From assembly GCF_037081675.1 (NCBI RefSeq), contig NZ_JAZAQL010000006.1, forward strand, positions 62,001-126,000: 64,000 bases of DNA, given 5' to 3'. The notes beneath the pieces are model-generated. The model saw nothing but the letters and a program-made list of their open reading frames with translations, searched no databases and was not told where the DNA came from. This stretch comes from Halorubellus litoreus (GTDB lineage: Archaea > Halobacteriota > Halobacteria > Halobacteriales > Natrialbaceae). This document shows positions 1-8,900 of this stretch, piece after piece (within the stretch, counting starts at the first letter, position 1; each line of letters opens with the position of its first letter). The position numbers and the translations under genes are program-made.

Positions 1-2
1 AC

Positions 3-572
3 GAGTGGCTGGACGTCGGCCACCCGTGGGAGCTACTGGAGGCGAACGAACGCTACGTCGCGACCCTCGACCGTCGCGTCGACGGCGACGTGAGCGACGA
101 CGCGACCCTCGAAGGCGACGTCGTCGTCGAAGACGGTGCGACAGTGAAGGCCGGGACCCTCATCGAGGGACCCGCGCTGGTGCGCGAAGGGGCGACCGTC
201 GGCCCGAACGCGTACGTTCGCGGCGCGACCCTCATCGACGAAGGTGCGACCGTCGGGAACGCCGTCGAAGTGAAGAACAGCATCGTCGGGAAGGATTCGA
301 GCGTCGCACACCTCTCGTACCTCGGCGACAGCGTCCTCGGCCGGAACGTGAACTTCGGCGCGGGCACGGTCGTCGCGAACCTCCGGCACGACGACGCGGA
401 CGTGAAGCTCACGACGAAAGGCGAGCGCGTGTCCACGGGACGCCGGAAGTTCGGCGTGGTCGCGGGCGACGACGCCGCCACTGGAATCGACACGAGCCTG
501 AACGCCGGCGTCACGCTCGGCGTCGGCGCGACCACCACGCCCGGCGAGACACTCACGCGCGACCGATGGTAG
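3..572 (+). CDS. GlmU-like bifunctional sugar-1-phosphate nucleotidyltransferase/acetyltransferase, C-terminal part (5' end outside window)
   Basis: The gene is open at the left edge; 189 codons are visible. The first residues (EWLDVGHPWELLEANERY) match the end of the nucleotidyltransferase domain of archaeal GlmU-like enzymes. The rest is a left-handed beta-helix of hexapeptide repeats (for example GATVGPNAYVRGATLIDEG). SSVAHLSYLGDSVLGRNVNFG is where archaeal homologues keep the acetyltransferase active-site histidine. By family, such enzymes acetylate an amino-sugar-1-phosphate and transfer UTP or dTTP to it, giving UDP-GlcNAc or a relative in the cytoplasm. GlmS lies 6 kb downstream, so the hexosamine pathway is probably encoded locally. 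A flippase follows 115 nt later on the same strand with no obvious promoter between them. The exact nucleotide and sugar are not readable from this fragment. Confidence 0.88.
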   Translation, partial: EWLDVGHPWELLEANERYVATLDRRVDGDVSDDATLEGDVVVEDGATVKAGTLIEGPALVREGATVGPNAYVRGATLIDEGATVGNAVEVKNSIVGKDSSVAHLSYLGDSVLGRNVNFGAGTVVANLRHDDADVKLTTKGERVSTGRRKFGVVAGDDAATGIDTSLNAGVTLGVGATTTPGETLTRDRW

Positions 573-687
573 GCCGGACACGTAGCGTGCGCGCCACGCC
601 CGGCGCGAACCACCACCCTGGTGCGGGCTCCACCGTCCGACGTCGCCGGGCCGAACGAACCGAACTCTCGAGTCCGCCCCTCACGAG

Positions 688-2316
688 ATGAGCAGGAGCA
701 TCGTCACGGCGTTCCTCTCGACGGTCGGAAGCCGGCTCGTCGGACTGGTAGTGACGGCTGCGATCACGCCGCTACTCATCCACTACCTCGGCGTGGGCAC
801 GTACGGTGAGTACGCGACGATCATGAGCGTGTTCGCGCTCCTCACGGTCTTCATGAGTTCGGGGACGAACAGCGGTGTGAAGAAGTACATCGCAGAGCAG
901 CGGTCGATGCCGAACTGGAAGGATCACGTGTTCGGGTACTACTTCCGGCTGGCGACGCTGCTCGCGGTTCTCGCCGCGATCGGGTTCGCGGTCGCCGCAC
1001 ACCTCGGGCTCGTCGCCATGCTCTGGGGCGAGAAGTACACGCCGTACTTCTACCTCCTCGGCGGGATGGCGCTCGCCGTCCAGTACCGCGAGTACGTCCG
1101 TCGGACGCTCATGGGCCTCAAGCTCGAGCACGTCTCGGAGCCACTGACGGTCCTCTACCGCGTCGTGTTCGGCGTGATCGCCGTTGCGCTCGCCGCGCTC
1201 GGGTTCGGCGTCCCGGGCATCATCGTCGCGCAGGTCGCGGCGAGCCTCGTCGCGGTCGCGGTCGGCCTCTACGTCGTCCGGAAGCACCTGTCCCTCGAGA
1301 AGGTCACGGGGTCGACACCGTCGCGGTTCCCGGACTCGGAGCTGTTCAGTTTCAACCACGAGACGATCGCGTACGTCTTCCTCCTGACGTCCCTGTACCA
1401 CATCGACGTCCTGATGCTGGAGTCGGCGGCGTCGAGCGAGATCGTCGGGTACTACAAGGCCGCGCTCGTGCTCGTCCAGTTCCTCTGGATCCTCCCGCGG
1501 TCCGTGCAGGGCGTCATGATCCAGTCGACGTCGGACCTCTGGGAGCAGGGCCGCCTTGGCCGCATCACGGACCTGGCGTCGCGGACGACGCGGTACGTCC
1601 TCCTGCTCACGCTCCTGCTCGCGATGGGAATGGCAGCGCTCGCGTCCACGTTCGTTCCGCTGTACCTCGGCGAGCAGATGACGCCCGCGGTCACGCCGCT
1701 GCTGCTCTTGCTCCCGGGGACCGTCGGGTTCGCGGTCGCGCGCCCACTGCTCGCGATCAGTCACGCGAAAGGCGACGTGAAGACGCTGATCGCGGCGACG
1801 TGGGCGTCCGCGACCCTGAACTTCGCACTGAACCTCAACCTCATTCCGATGTACGGTGCCGCGGGCGCGGCGCTCGCGACCACGATCGGGTACGCGAGCC
1901 TCCCGCTATTCAACGCGTACGCGGCCCGCGAACTCGGGTACGACCCGCTGAACGACCTCCGGCCGGTCCGGATCGCGGTGACGACCGTCATCGCTGCCGT
2001 CCCGATCTACCTCCTCCCGAGCATCATCGAGAACGACGTCCTCGAACTGGTCATCATTCCCGTCGTCGGGTTCGTCGTGTTCGCCGCCGCGGCGCTCGTC
2101 TCGGGCGCGGTCGACGTCGAGGAGCTCTCGGACTTCCTGGACTCCCTCCCGGGACCGCTCGGTGGCGACGGTCGCTCGATCGACGGCTCCATCGGGAGTC
2201 GGAAGGCGTTCCGGAGCGACGGCGGCGTCCCGCTCGCCGCGCGCACGCAACGCCTGCTCGTGCTCGTCGGGCTCGCGCTCGTCGTCCTCGGTATCGTCGC
2301 GATGGCGAACGTCTGA
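688..2316 (+). CDS. Polysaccharide/lipid-linked oligosaccharide flippase (Wzx/MATE-like)
   Basis: A 542-residue integral membrane protein with about 12-14 hydrophobic segments. It opens with MSRSIVTAFLSTVGSRLVGLVVTA and has the loop YLGVGTYGEYAT, both typical of the polysaccharide biosynthesis/flippase superfamily. Family members move lipid-linked glycans across the membrane before they are joined to S-layer proteins or exopolysaccharide. The length is at the upper end for the family because of a polar loop at about residues 475-515 before a last membrane helix. The start is the ATG at 688, and the gene is probably co-transcribed with the GlmU-like gene. The substrate is inferred only from the glycan genes around it. 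Confidence 0.88.
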   Translation: MSRSIVTAFLSTVGSRLVGLVVTAAITPLLIHYLGVGTYGEYATIMSVFALLTVFMSSGTNSGVKKYIAEQRSMPNWKDHVFGYYFRLATLLAVLAAIGFAVAAHLGLVAMLWGEKYTPYFYLLGGMALAVQYREYVRRTLMGLKLEHVSEPLTVLYRVVFGVIAVALAALGFGVPGIIVAQVAASLVAVAVGLYVVRKHLSLEKVTGSTPSRFPDSELFSFNHETIAYVFLLTSLYHIDVLMLESAASSEIVGYYKAALVLVQFLWILPRSVQGVMIQSTSDLWEQGRLGRITDLASRTTRYVLLLTLLLAMGMAALASTFVPLYLGEQMTPAVTPLLLLLPGTVGFAVARPLLAISHAKGDVKTLIAATWASATLNFALNLNLIPMYGAAGAALATTIGYASLPLFNAYAARELGYDPLNDLRPVRIAVTTVIAAVPIYLLPSIIENDVLELVIIPVVGFVVFAAAALVSGAVDVEELSDFLDSLPGPLGGDGRSIDGSIGSRKAFRSDGGVPLAARTQRLLVLVGLALVVLGIVAMANV

Positions 2317-2518
2317 GCGCTCAGGAGAGGCGGTATTCGTCGCTTCGACCCGCCCTCGGAACCGAGTCTCGACGGCATCCCAGCAACCACCCGCACCCGA
2401 AGCGCGGACCGGTCCCGTCGCTCCCGAGTTTCGCTTGTTTGAATCGTCTTAAATCGGGATACGGCGAGCGGACCGCGACGAGAACGGTCGAGGAGCGGTG
2501 CGTGCGCGCCAGGGCGCG

Positions 2519-3868
2519 CTACGAGAGCTTGCTCAGTGCCGCACCGAGCGTCTCGCGGACGGGCGACTTCCGGTCGTTGACGGGTTCGTCCTCGGTCTCC
2601 GCGAGGAGCGCGCGCGCCTCGCGGGTAACGGGCTCCGTGCGGCGGTCTTCGCGCTTTCCGGTCTGCACCTCGAGCGCGGTCTCCATGAGCGAGCGATGCG
2701 AGCGGTTCCGGAGGAGGTTCAGGAGCGCGAGCATCTGCGGGCCTCGCGCGTCGGCGTCCCAGATGACGTCCCGGTCGACGTGCTGGCTTGGCGTGGTGAG
2801 CTGGGAGACGAAGTCGCCGGCGACCGCCCGTCGGAGCCAGCGCGTGTACCGCTGCTGGAACACGTCCACGGCGACGCTCTGCCAGAACGCGCGGTGCGTC
2901 TCGCTGTCCGCGGTGACCTCGGCGAGCCGATGGACGTACGACAGGCGTTCGTCCGCGTCGAACCGATCGCCGGCCGCGAGGACCGTGTCGTCGACGGTCT
3001 CCGTCGGTATCAACGTCACCTCGCTGACGGCGTCGTCCGCGAACGTGACGTCGATCGCGAGCCCGGACTGCGTGCTCGGGCGGTCGGGCATCGGGAACAG
3101 GAAGTTCCCGAGACTGTAGAAGATCGGCGCGTCGTCGTACACCTCCCAGCCCTGCGGGACGTGCGGGTGGTGGCCGACCACGAGGTCCGCGCCCGCGTCC
3201 ACGAGCTCCCGCAGTCGCCGCCGATGGTGGCGCGGCGGTACGGGCACGAACTCGACGCCGCCGTGCGCGTTCACGACCACGACGTCCGCTTCCGTCGAGC
3301 GAACGCGCTCCAGCGTTTCGGGATGGTGGAGCCACGCAGTCCCGGGCGCATCCGCGTCCGCGGTCCCGAACTCGCGCTCGCAGAAGCTGAAGATGGCGAC
3401 GGACGTCCCGTTCACGTCGAAGCGAACGGGCATCATCGCGGCGTCTTCCGTGTCGCCAGCGCCGACGGTCGTCAGACCGGAGTCCTCGCATTCGGCGATC
3501 GTCCCGAACAGGCCGTCGGCGCCGTAATCCATCGCGTGATTGTTCGCGAGCGTCACGCAGTCGAACCCGGCGGCGTCCAGTATCGCGGGGACCTCTTGGT
3601 CGGTGTCGTTCGTCGGCCCGGACTTCGCGATGGGTTCGCCGTAGCCGGCGACGGGCGCTTCGAGGTTCGCGGTCGCGACGTCGGCGTTACGCGCTCGCGA
3701 TGCGAGCGCGGTCCCGACGGGTGCGTCCGTCGCTGTCCGGTGTCGATACTTCACGTCGCCGGCGGCGAAGAGCGACCACGCGTCTCCCGACGCGTCAGCG
3801 GCAACGTCGACCGTTCGTTCCGGCGACGGAACGTCGTCGACGATGGCTTGCCAGTCCCGTGAATCCAT
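2519..3868 (-). CDS. CapA-family metallophosphatase-like protein (poly-gamma-glutamate/capsule synthesis)
   Basis: A 449-residue protein with the CapA fold and the conserved metal and active-site motifs in order: AAGDV (D38), NLE (68-70), LANNHAMDYG (N109-H111), NAHGG (200-204), GHHPH (232-236) and SLGNF (252-256). CapA homologues take part in capsule or poly-gamma-glutamate export; the biochemical reaction in archaea is not established. I chose the ATG at 3868: a GTG four codons upstream (3880) is possible, but the TATA-like GGCTTATCTG at 3891-3900 lies the right distance upstream for a leaderless or nearly leaderless transcript from the ATG. The C-terminal third (about 310-449) is not part of the CapA core and I do not recognise it. 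The gene is convergent with the flippase. Confidence 0.88.
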   Translation of the reverse strand: MDSRDWQAIVDDVPSPERTVDVAADASGDAWSLFAAGDVKYRHRTATDAPVGTALASRARNADVATANLEAPVAGYGEPIAKSGPTNDTDQEVPAILDAAGFDCVTLANNHAMDYGADGLFGTIAECEDSGLTTVGAGDTEDAAMMPVRFDVNGTSVAIFSFCEREFGTADADAPGTAWLHHPETLERVRSTEADVVVVNAHGGVEFVPVPPRHHRRRLRELVDAGADLVVGHHPHVPQGWEVYDDAPIFYSLGNFLFPMPDRPSTQSGLAIDVTFADDAVSEVTLIPTETVDDTVLAAGDRFDADERLSYVHRLAEVTADSETHRAFWQSVAVDVFQQRYTRWLRRAVAGDFVSQLTTPSQHVDRDVIWDADARGPQMLALLNLLRNRSHRSLMETALEVQTGKREDRRTEPVTREARALLAETEDEPVNDRKSPVRETLGAALSKLS

Positions 3869-3890
3869 ACCTACGTCCACGCCGCCCCGC

Positions 3891-3900
3891 CAGATAAGCC
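3891..3900 (-). promoter_or_regulatory. TATA-like promoter of capA-type gene
   Basis: On the minus strand this reads GGCTTATCTG. Its centre is about 27 nt upstream of the ATG at 3868, the position expected for a leaderless haloarchaeal promoter. Confidence 0.5.
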
Positions 3901-3972
3901 CCTGAGACGCTCCAGATTCTTAGTGAGCCGATAAACATGGTGGCTCGGATCGTGGTTCGAATAGAGTCATCG

Positions 3973-4106
3973 ATGCACCAGTTGCGATCGACGTTCGACG
4001 ACGAAGACGAACAGGTATCGAGTACACGCTGGCCGTTGGAATGCTCTCGGCCGTCGTGGTCGTGGCGGCCTGGCCCGCGAACGAGCGCGTCGGGTTCCAG
4101 TGGTGA
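3973..4106 (+). pseudogene. Possible small membrane-protein gene with a -1 frameshift
   Basis: From the ATG at 3973 (or the in-frame ATG at 3937) the sequence reads MHQLRSTFDDEDEQ. At about 4012-4017 sensible coding shifts to another frame that reads GIEYTLAVGMLSAVVVVAAW and ends FQW-stop at 4106, only 3 nt before the start of the Thr-rich gene. One extra G at 4014/4015 would join both parts into a protein of about 44 residues with one membrane helix. I infer either a recently broken gene or a base-call error. The acidic start, the membrane helix and the tight spacing to the next gene argue against chance, but no family is recognised. Confidence 0.35.
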
Positions 4107-4109
4107 GGC

Positions 4110-4817
4110 ATGAGCGGGTCCCAGAAAGGCCTCGCGATCCTCGGGATCCTGTTCCTGGGGATCGGCGTCGTGCTGGCGGCCGTCCCCGCGGGCCTCGTCG
4201 GCGGCGCCGACGACCCGGGGTCGGGGGAGAACGAGCCGACGACTACGACGGTCGGGACCCTGACGACGACGGCGACTGGAACGACAGTTCCTTCGACGAC
4301 GGCGCCAGCGGAGACGACGACGCAGGGCCAGACGACCACGACGACGGGGACGACTCAGACGACGGGGACGACTCAGACGACGGGGACGACTCAGACGACG
4401 GGGACGACTCAGACGACGACCTCGTCGACATCGACATCTTCGACGGAGACGACGACGGAGCCGACGACCACGACGACGACCACGACGGAGCCGACGACCA
4501 CGACGACCACGACGACCACGACGGAACCGACGACCACGACGACCACGACGACCACGACGGAACCGACGACCACGACGACCACGACGACCACGACGACGAC
4601 GGAGCCGACGACCACGACGACGACCACGACGACGACGGAGACGACGAACACGACGACCACCGGGGAGGACCTGGAGGTGACGGTCACCCCGGCGAAGGGC
4701 ATGGCCCACCTCTCGTTCGCGGCGACTGACGTGGGGTCAGACGGAACCGCGGGCACGTCCGCGGCCGTCCTTTCGGTCATCGCGACGGGCGCCGTCGGCC
4801 TGCTCCGACGTCACTGA
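4110..4817 (+). CDS. Thr-rich, mucin-like surface protein
   Basis: A 235-residue protein. Residues 6-32 form a hydrophobic signal or membrane segment. Residues 43 to about 190 are almost entirely Thr with Pro, Glu, Gly and Gln. The last 20 residues form a second hydrophobic helix ending in RRH, as in surface proteins anchored at the C-terminus. DNA repeats underlie the tract, including four perfect 18-bp copies at 4346-4417 (peptide TTGTTQ). In haloarchaeal S-layer glycoproteins such Thr-rich stalks are O-glycosylated, so this may be a glycan acceptor of the cluster; that is inference. Repeat number is likely to vary between strains. The biased composition keeps the other frames open as well, but only this frame gives a secretion signal and anchor. 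Confidence 0.7.
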   Translation: MSGSQKGLAILGILFLGIGVVLAAVPAGLVGGADDPGSGENEPTTTTVGTLTTTATGTTVPSTTAPAETTTQGQTTTTTGTTQTTGTTQTTGTTQTTGTTQTTTSSTSTSSTETTTEPTTTTTTTTEPTTTTTTTTTTEPTTTTTTTTTTEPTTTTTTTTTTTTEPTTTTTTTTTTETTNTTTTGEDLEVTVTPAKGMAHLSFAATDVGSDGTAGTSAAVLSVIATGAVGLLRRH

Positions 4818-5081
4818 CGGTCGCTCTCGGTTCGACGCGACCAGCCAACCAGCCAACCAACCCGCACTCGTTCTCCCCTCGACCACCCATCGTCCAGGAG
4901 CGACGCGTCGTCTCGGCGACGGCGCCGGTCGTCGTGGCCACGAACAGACACCGACGGACGCCGAGACGACACCCGCTCCATCACCACCCAGCGGATGTCG
5001 TCACTCGAGGACGTGGCACGCGAGAGAAACACAGCAACCGGCTAACAGGACCGACGGGGCGCGGCGACGACGACCGGACAA

Positions 5082-6710
5082 CTACTCGAGGTACCCGAGG
5101 TCGCTCAGACGGTTCTCGACCGCTGCCTCCGGCGACGCCTCCTCGCCGGCGGCCTCGACTTCGCGATACGAGTGCTCGTTCGTCGACGCCACGGCCGGGA
5201 GCACGTCGCCGTCCATCCGGTCGCTCGTCGGCATCCCGAGCGCCGCGAGGATCGTCGGCGCGACGTCGAACAGGTGCGCGTCCGACAGGTCCGCGCTCGC
5301 GTCCACGCCCTCGCCCCACGCCGCGACGATACCGTCCATCTTGTGATTCCAGGACTCCGTCGGCTCCGCGAAGTACTCGCCGCGGACCTGATCGGAGAGG
5401 AAGTACTGGAAGTCCCGGGGTATCGTGACGATGTCGACCGCCTCGTCCGTGTGCGGGCCCTCGAAGTAGCGTTCGCGCGGCACGACCTCCTCGAACACGA
5501 GGTTCCCGTCCGGGTCCGTGACGGTTCGGAGGGACTCGATTATCTCCGCGCGCACCTCGTCGTACTCCTCGGGCGACACCTCGCCCGACGGGTCGCGGCC
5601 CTCGACGTTCAATCGCACGCCGAGTTCAGTCCGCGACCGCAGGTAGCCCGTGGACGACGGGAAGTCGACCTGCTCGTTGCCAGTGCGCGCCACGTCAGCG
5701 GGCGCGTACCGGAGCGCCACGTCCTCGAGATTCACCCGCTCCAGGGCCTTCCGGATGCGACTCGCCGTGAGGCCGACCTTCGCCGCACCGGACGCCACCT
5801 TCTCGACCACGCCCGGCTCCCACGAGTCGACGTCCTTCCCCTCGCGGAGGTCCTGCCGGATCGGGTTCCACGACGGCATGCCCTTCCCGCCGAGCGTGGT
5901 CTCCACGACGCCCTCGTCCTCGAGGTAGTCGTTCACGCGGAACTCGTAGCCCTCGTACTTCCCCATGCCGTGGTCGCTCGCGACGAACACCGTATCCGGG
6001 TCGTGCTCCTCGAGAATCTGATGGATCTCGTCGTCCGTCGCCTCGTACACCCGTCGGACCTTCTCCCAGTCGCCACCGAACTCGTGGAAGACCGTGTCCG
6101 TCTTCTGGAACTGCACGAACCCGAAGTCGGGGTCGTGCTCCCCGGCGAGGTAACGGAACGCCTCGCCGCGCATCCGTACGAGCGTCTCGTACTCGTCCAT
6201 CTTCTCCGCCTCCGAGTACGAGTCGTCGCCGCGCGCGTACTCGGGGTAGACGCGGTACTCGCCGAGAGCCTCCCGGACCTCGTCGAACGTTCCCTCCGGG
6301 TGACAGCGCGGTTCCTCCGGCCCGATGAAGCCCGGGAGGATCGCGCCGTCGATGCTCGGCGGCGGATACGTCACGGGCGCGTTCACGACCACGCTCGACT
6401 TCCCCTGTTCGTCGAGGAGCTCCCAGAGCGTGCGTTCGTCGACGTGATCCGCGCTACTGACGTGCCAGTCGTAGCCGTCGTAGGACACGAACCCGAACAC
6501 GCCGTGCTTCCCGGGATTCACGCCCGTGTACAGCGACGGCCACGCCGACGGCGTCCACGGCGGGACCTGTGATTCGAGCGAGCCGCTCGTCCCCTCCGCG
6601 GTCAGCGTCTCCAGCGTCGGTATCGAGTTCGTCTCCGAGAGCCGGTCGAAGACGTCCGGGCAGCCCGCGTCGATTCCGATGAGGAGGACGTCGAGTCCGT
6701 CCTCGCTCAT
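5082..6710 (-). CDS. Type I phosphodiesterase/nucleotide pyrophosphatase (alkaline phosphatase superfamily)
   Basis: A 542-residue enzyme. It begins VLLIGIDAGCPD with metal ligand D14. It has PPWTPSAWPSLYTGVNPGKH with the likely nucleophile T53, KTDTVFHEF (D205, H209) and ASDHGMG (D246, H247); together these form the two-metal site of the superfamily. These enzymes hydrolyse phosphodiester or phosphonate bonds. In archaeal glycan clusters they are frequent, and a role in modifying glycan or lipid phosphates has been suggested but not shown here. No signal peptide is seen, so it is probably cytoplasmic. The ATG at 6710 is the first methionine of the conserved core. The 185-nt gap upstream carries the CTTAC-type element at 6819-6842. 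Confidence 0.88.
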   Translation of the reverse strand: MSEDGLDVLLIGIDAGCPDVFDRLSETNSIPTLETLTAEGTSGSLESQVPPWTPSAWPSLYTGVNPGKHGVFGFVSYDGYDWHVSSADHVDERTLWELLDEQGKSSVVVNAPVTYPPPSIDGAILPGFIGPEEPRCHPEGTFDEVREALGEYRVYPEYARGDDSYSEAEKMDEYETLVRMRGEAFRYLAGEHDPDFGFVQFQKTDTVFHEFGGDWEKVRRVYEATDDEIHQILEEHDPDTVFVASDHGMGKYEGYEFRVNDYLEDEGVVETTLGGKGMPSWNPIRQDLREGKDVDSWEPGVVEKVASGAAKVGLTASRIRKALERVNLEDVALRYAPADVARTGNEQVDFPSSTGYLRSRTELGVRLNVEGRDPSGEVSPEEYDEVRAEIIESLRTVTDPDGNLVFEEVVPRERYFEGPHTDEAVDIVTIPRDFQYFLSDQVRGEYFAEPTESWNHKMDGIVAAWGEGVDASADLSDAHLFDVAPTILAALGMPTSDRMDGDVLPAVASTNEHSYREVEAAGEEASPEAAVENRLSDLGYLE

Positions 6711-6818
6711 CTCGTCTCACCGCGCTCGACGAACACGCTTGCGCCGGCGGCTGTCGGTTCGATATCGGTTCGATGAACGCGTCGGTGTTGCATGTGTTCC
6801 AGTGGTTGCGTGGAAGGT

Positions 6819-6842
6819 ACCTTACTATCCGATGCGTAAGTC
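6819..6842 (-). promoter_or_regulatory. CTTAC...GATAGTAAGG element upstream of the phosphodiesterase gene
   Basis: The minus strand reads CTTACGCATCGGATAGTAA followed by GG. It resembles elements at 8901-8944, 13636-13657 and 20491-20519. Here it lies about 110 nt upstream of the ATG at 6710, so either the leader is long or the box is a regulator site. Confidence 0.4.
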
Positions 6843-6895
6843 CAGAAAAGGCACCCGGTAAAGCCCCAGATGCACCCGTTAACTGGCGCGGAGTG

Positions 6896-8713
6896 TCACT
6901 CGACGGTGACGCTCTTCGCGAGGTTCCGGGGTTTGTCGATCGGACGGTCGAGCTGGTCGGCCGCGTGGTACGAGAGCAACTGAAGTTGGACGTTCGCGAG
7001 GAGCCCGAGCCACTCCGGGTTCGTGTCCGGGACCTCGAGGTGTGCGTCCGCGAAGCCGATCGAGTCGTGGTCGGGGGGCGCGACCGAGATGACGGGTGCG
7101 CCGCGCGTCTTCGCTTCCCTCGCGTTGTTCAGCGTCTTCGAGTCCTGCTCCTCGTCCCCGGTGAACACCGCGAACACGGGCGTGCGGTCGGTGACGAGCG
7201 CGAGCGGGCCGTGCTTGAGTTCGCCCGCGGCGAACCCTTCGGCGTGCTCGTACGTGATCTCCTTGAACTTCAGTGCGCCTTCCTTCGCGACGGCGTTCGC
7301 CATCCCGCGACCGATGAAGAAGTACGCCTCCTCGTCGGCGTACCGGCGCGCGATCGCTTCGGCGCGCGTCGACTCGAGGACGCGGTCGATGTGATCCGGG
7401 AGCGCCTGAAGGGAGTTCAGGAGCGACTGGATGTTCTCGTGCGCGGTCGCGTCCTCGATGTCGCTCAGGATGCACTGACTGAGGAGTGCGAGGGACACGA
7501 CCTGCGACGAGAACGTCTTCGTCGCGGCGACACCGATCTCGGGGCCGGCGCGGATGAACAGCGCGTTGTCGGCTTCGCGCGCGGCGGTGGAGCCGACGAC
7601 GTTCGTGACGGTCACGACCGTCGCGCCGCTTTCCTTCGCGCTCCGGAGCGCGGAGAGCGTGTCCGCGGTCTCGCCGGATTGCGTGACGCCGACGACGAGC
7701 GTGTCGTCGGTCACTTCCGCCTGGAGGTCGTACTCGCTCGCGCGGTAGGCGTCCGCCTGGATGTCGCCGTCGGTCAGGAGTTTCTCCGCGTACATCGCGG
7801 CGTGATAGCTCGTGCCGCAGCCGACGAGGTGGACGGTTCGGTGGTCATGGAACGTCCCCGGCGGGAAGTCCTCGAGGACGACGCGTCCGTCGCTCGCCAG
7901 GGCGCGGCCCTGGATGGTGTTGTCGAGCGCGGTCGGCTGGTGGTTGATCTCCTTGAGCATGTAGTGGTCGTACGTGCCCTTCCCGGTCTCGCTGGGGTCC
8001 CAGTCGACCGTGGTGACCTCGCGCGAGACCGAGTTCCCGTGGACGTCCATGAGTTCGAGGTTGCCGTCGGTGACGACGGCGACGTCGCCGTCCTCGAGGT
8101 AGATGACGTCGTCGGTGTAGTCGAGGAACGCCGGGACGTCGCTCGCGAGATAGTAGGAGTCGTCGCCGAGACCGACGACGAGCGGTGACCCCTTGCGGGC
8201 GGCGTAGATCGCCTCCTCGTCCTCGACGAGGGCTGCGATCGCGTAACTACCCTCGAGTTCCTGGACGGTGTCGCGGAATGCGTTCTCGAGCTCGTAGCCG
8301 GCGTCGAGGCGTTCGTCGATGAGGTGCGGGATGACCTCGGTGTCGGTATCGCTCGTGAACTCGCGGCCGTTGGCTTCGAGTCGCGTGCGGAGTTCGTCGT
8401 AGTTCTCGATGATGCCGTTGTGGACGACGGCGACGCGGCCGTCGTCGGCGGTGTGGGGGTGAGCGTTCTCGTCGGTCGGCGGGCCGTGCGTACTCCAGCG
8501 CGTGTGCCCGATACCGAGCGAGGACTGCTTGTCGAGGAGGTCGTCGTCCTTGAGTTCGTTGACGCGACCGGAGTGCTTGTGAACCTCGACGCCGTGTCCG
8601 TTCTGGATGGCGACGCCCGCGGAGTCGTAGCCGCGGTACTCGAGGTTCTCGAGGCCGGTGAAGAGTCGGTCGACTGACCGGTCGGGGCCGAGGCACGCGA
8701 TGATGCCACACAT
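6896..8713 (-). CDS. glmS: Glutamine--fructose-6-phosphate aminotransferase (isomerizing)
   Basis: A 605-residue full-length GlmS, the first step of hexosamine synthesis: fructose-6-P + Gln gives GlcN-6-P + Glu. The N-terminal Ntn amidotransferase begins MCGIIACLG with nucleophile Cys2, followed by LENLEYRGYDSAG and HTRWSTHG. Two SIS sugar-isomerase domains follow (GCGTSYHAAMYAEK, TQSGETADTLSAL). The C-terminus, LAKSVTVE, is the invariant family tail. The enzyme is cytoplasmic and supplies the GlmU-like protein encoded upstream. The ATG overlaps the stop of a 35-codon ORF (TGATG), which suggests translational coupling. No glmS ribozyme is expected in archaea and none is seen. Confidence 0.97.
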   Translation of the reverse strand: MCGIIACLGPDRSVDRLFTGLENLEYRGYDSAGVAIQNGHGVEVHKHSGRVNELKDDDLLDKQSSLGIGHTRWSTHGPPTDENAHPHTADDGRVAVVHNGIIENYDELRTRLEANGREFTSDTDTEVIPHLIDERLDAGYELENAFRDTVQELEGSYAIAALVEDEEAIYAARKGSPLVVGLGDDSYYLASDVPAFLDYTDDVIYLEDGDVAVVTDGNLELMDVHGNSVSREVTTVDWDPSETGKGTYDHYMLKEINHQPTALDNTIQGRALASDGRVVLEDFPPGTFHDHRTVHLVGCGTSYHAAMYAEKLLTDGDIQADAYRASEYDLQAEVTDDTLVVGVTQSGETADTLSALRSAKESGATVVTVTNVVGSTAAREADNALFIRAGPEIGVAATKTFSSQVVSLALLSQCILSDIEDATAHENIQSLLNSLQALPDHIDRVLESTRAEAIARRYADEEAYFFIGRGMANAVAKEGALKFKEITYEHAEGFAAGELKHGPLALVTDRTPVFAVFTGDEEQDSKTLNNAREAKTRGAPVISVAPPDHDSIGFADAHLEVPDTNPEWLGLLANVQLQLLSYHAADQLDRPIDKPRNLAKSVTVE

Positions 8714-8820
8714 CAGGCGGTCACCTCGTTCGAGTCGGTTGCGGTAGTCGTCGGGGGGCTGGGCGTGCTGATCGTCGTCCGGTCGTCAGCGTGACGTTCC
8801 GGGGGGGTATGGTCGGTCAT
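8713..8820 (-). CDS. 35-residue ORF overlapping the glmS start
   Basis: The ORF runs from an ATG at 8820 to a TGA whose A is the first base of the glmS ATG. The peptide starts MTDHTPPERHADDRTTIS and ends TATDSNEVTA. It is hydrophilic and acidic like its host proteome, and most codons end in G or C as in neighbouring genes, so it could be translated. It might be a leader peptide that passes ribosomes to glmS, a small protein, or the remnant of an upstream gene. No family is recognised. Confidence 0.45.
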   Translation of the reverse strand: MTDHTPPERHADDRTTISTPSPPTTTATDSNEVTA

Positions 8821-8900
8821 GTGTAGATCAATCCGGTCTGTGTCCCGCCTGTGCCAGCGATGGGGTGCGGGTGTGCTTCTCGGGTTGTGTTCCCGACCTG

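Noticed and set aside
3945..3965. GGTTCGAAT resembling a tRNA T-arm
   Set aside because: The flanking bases do not pair as a T stem, and no anticodon arm, D arm or acceptor stem can be found.
4100..4729. Asp/His-rich protein in another frame of the Thr-rich gene
   Set aside because: It is the shifted reading of the repeated ACG/GAC-rich DNA. It has no signal peptide, no start context and no anchor, while the Thr frame has all of these.
6896..8820. glmS ribozyme/riboswitch
   Set aside because: This element is known from Gram-positive bacteria only, and no such structure is recognisable upstream of the gene.
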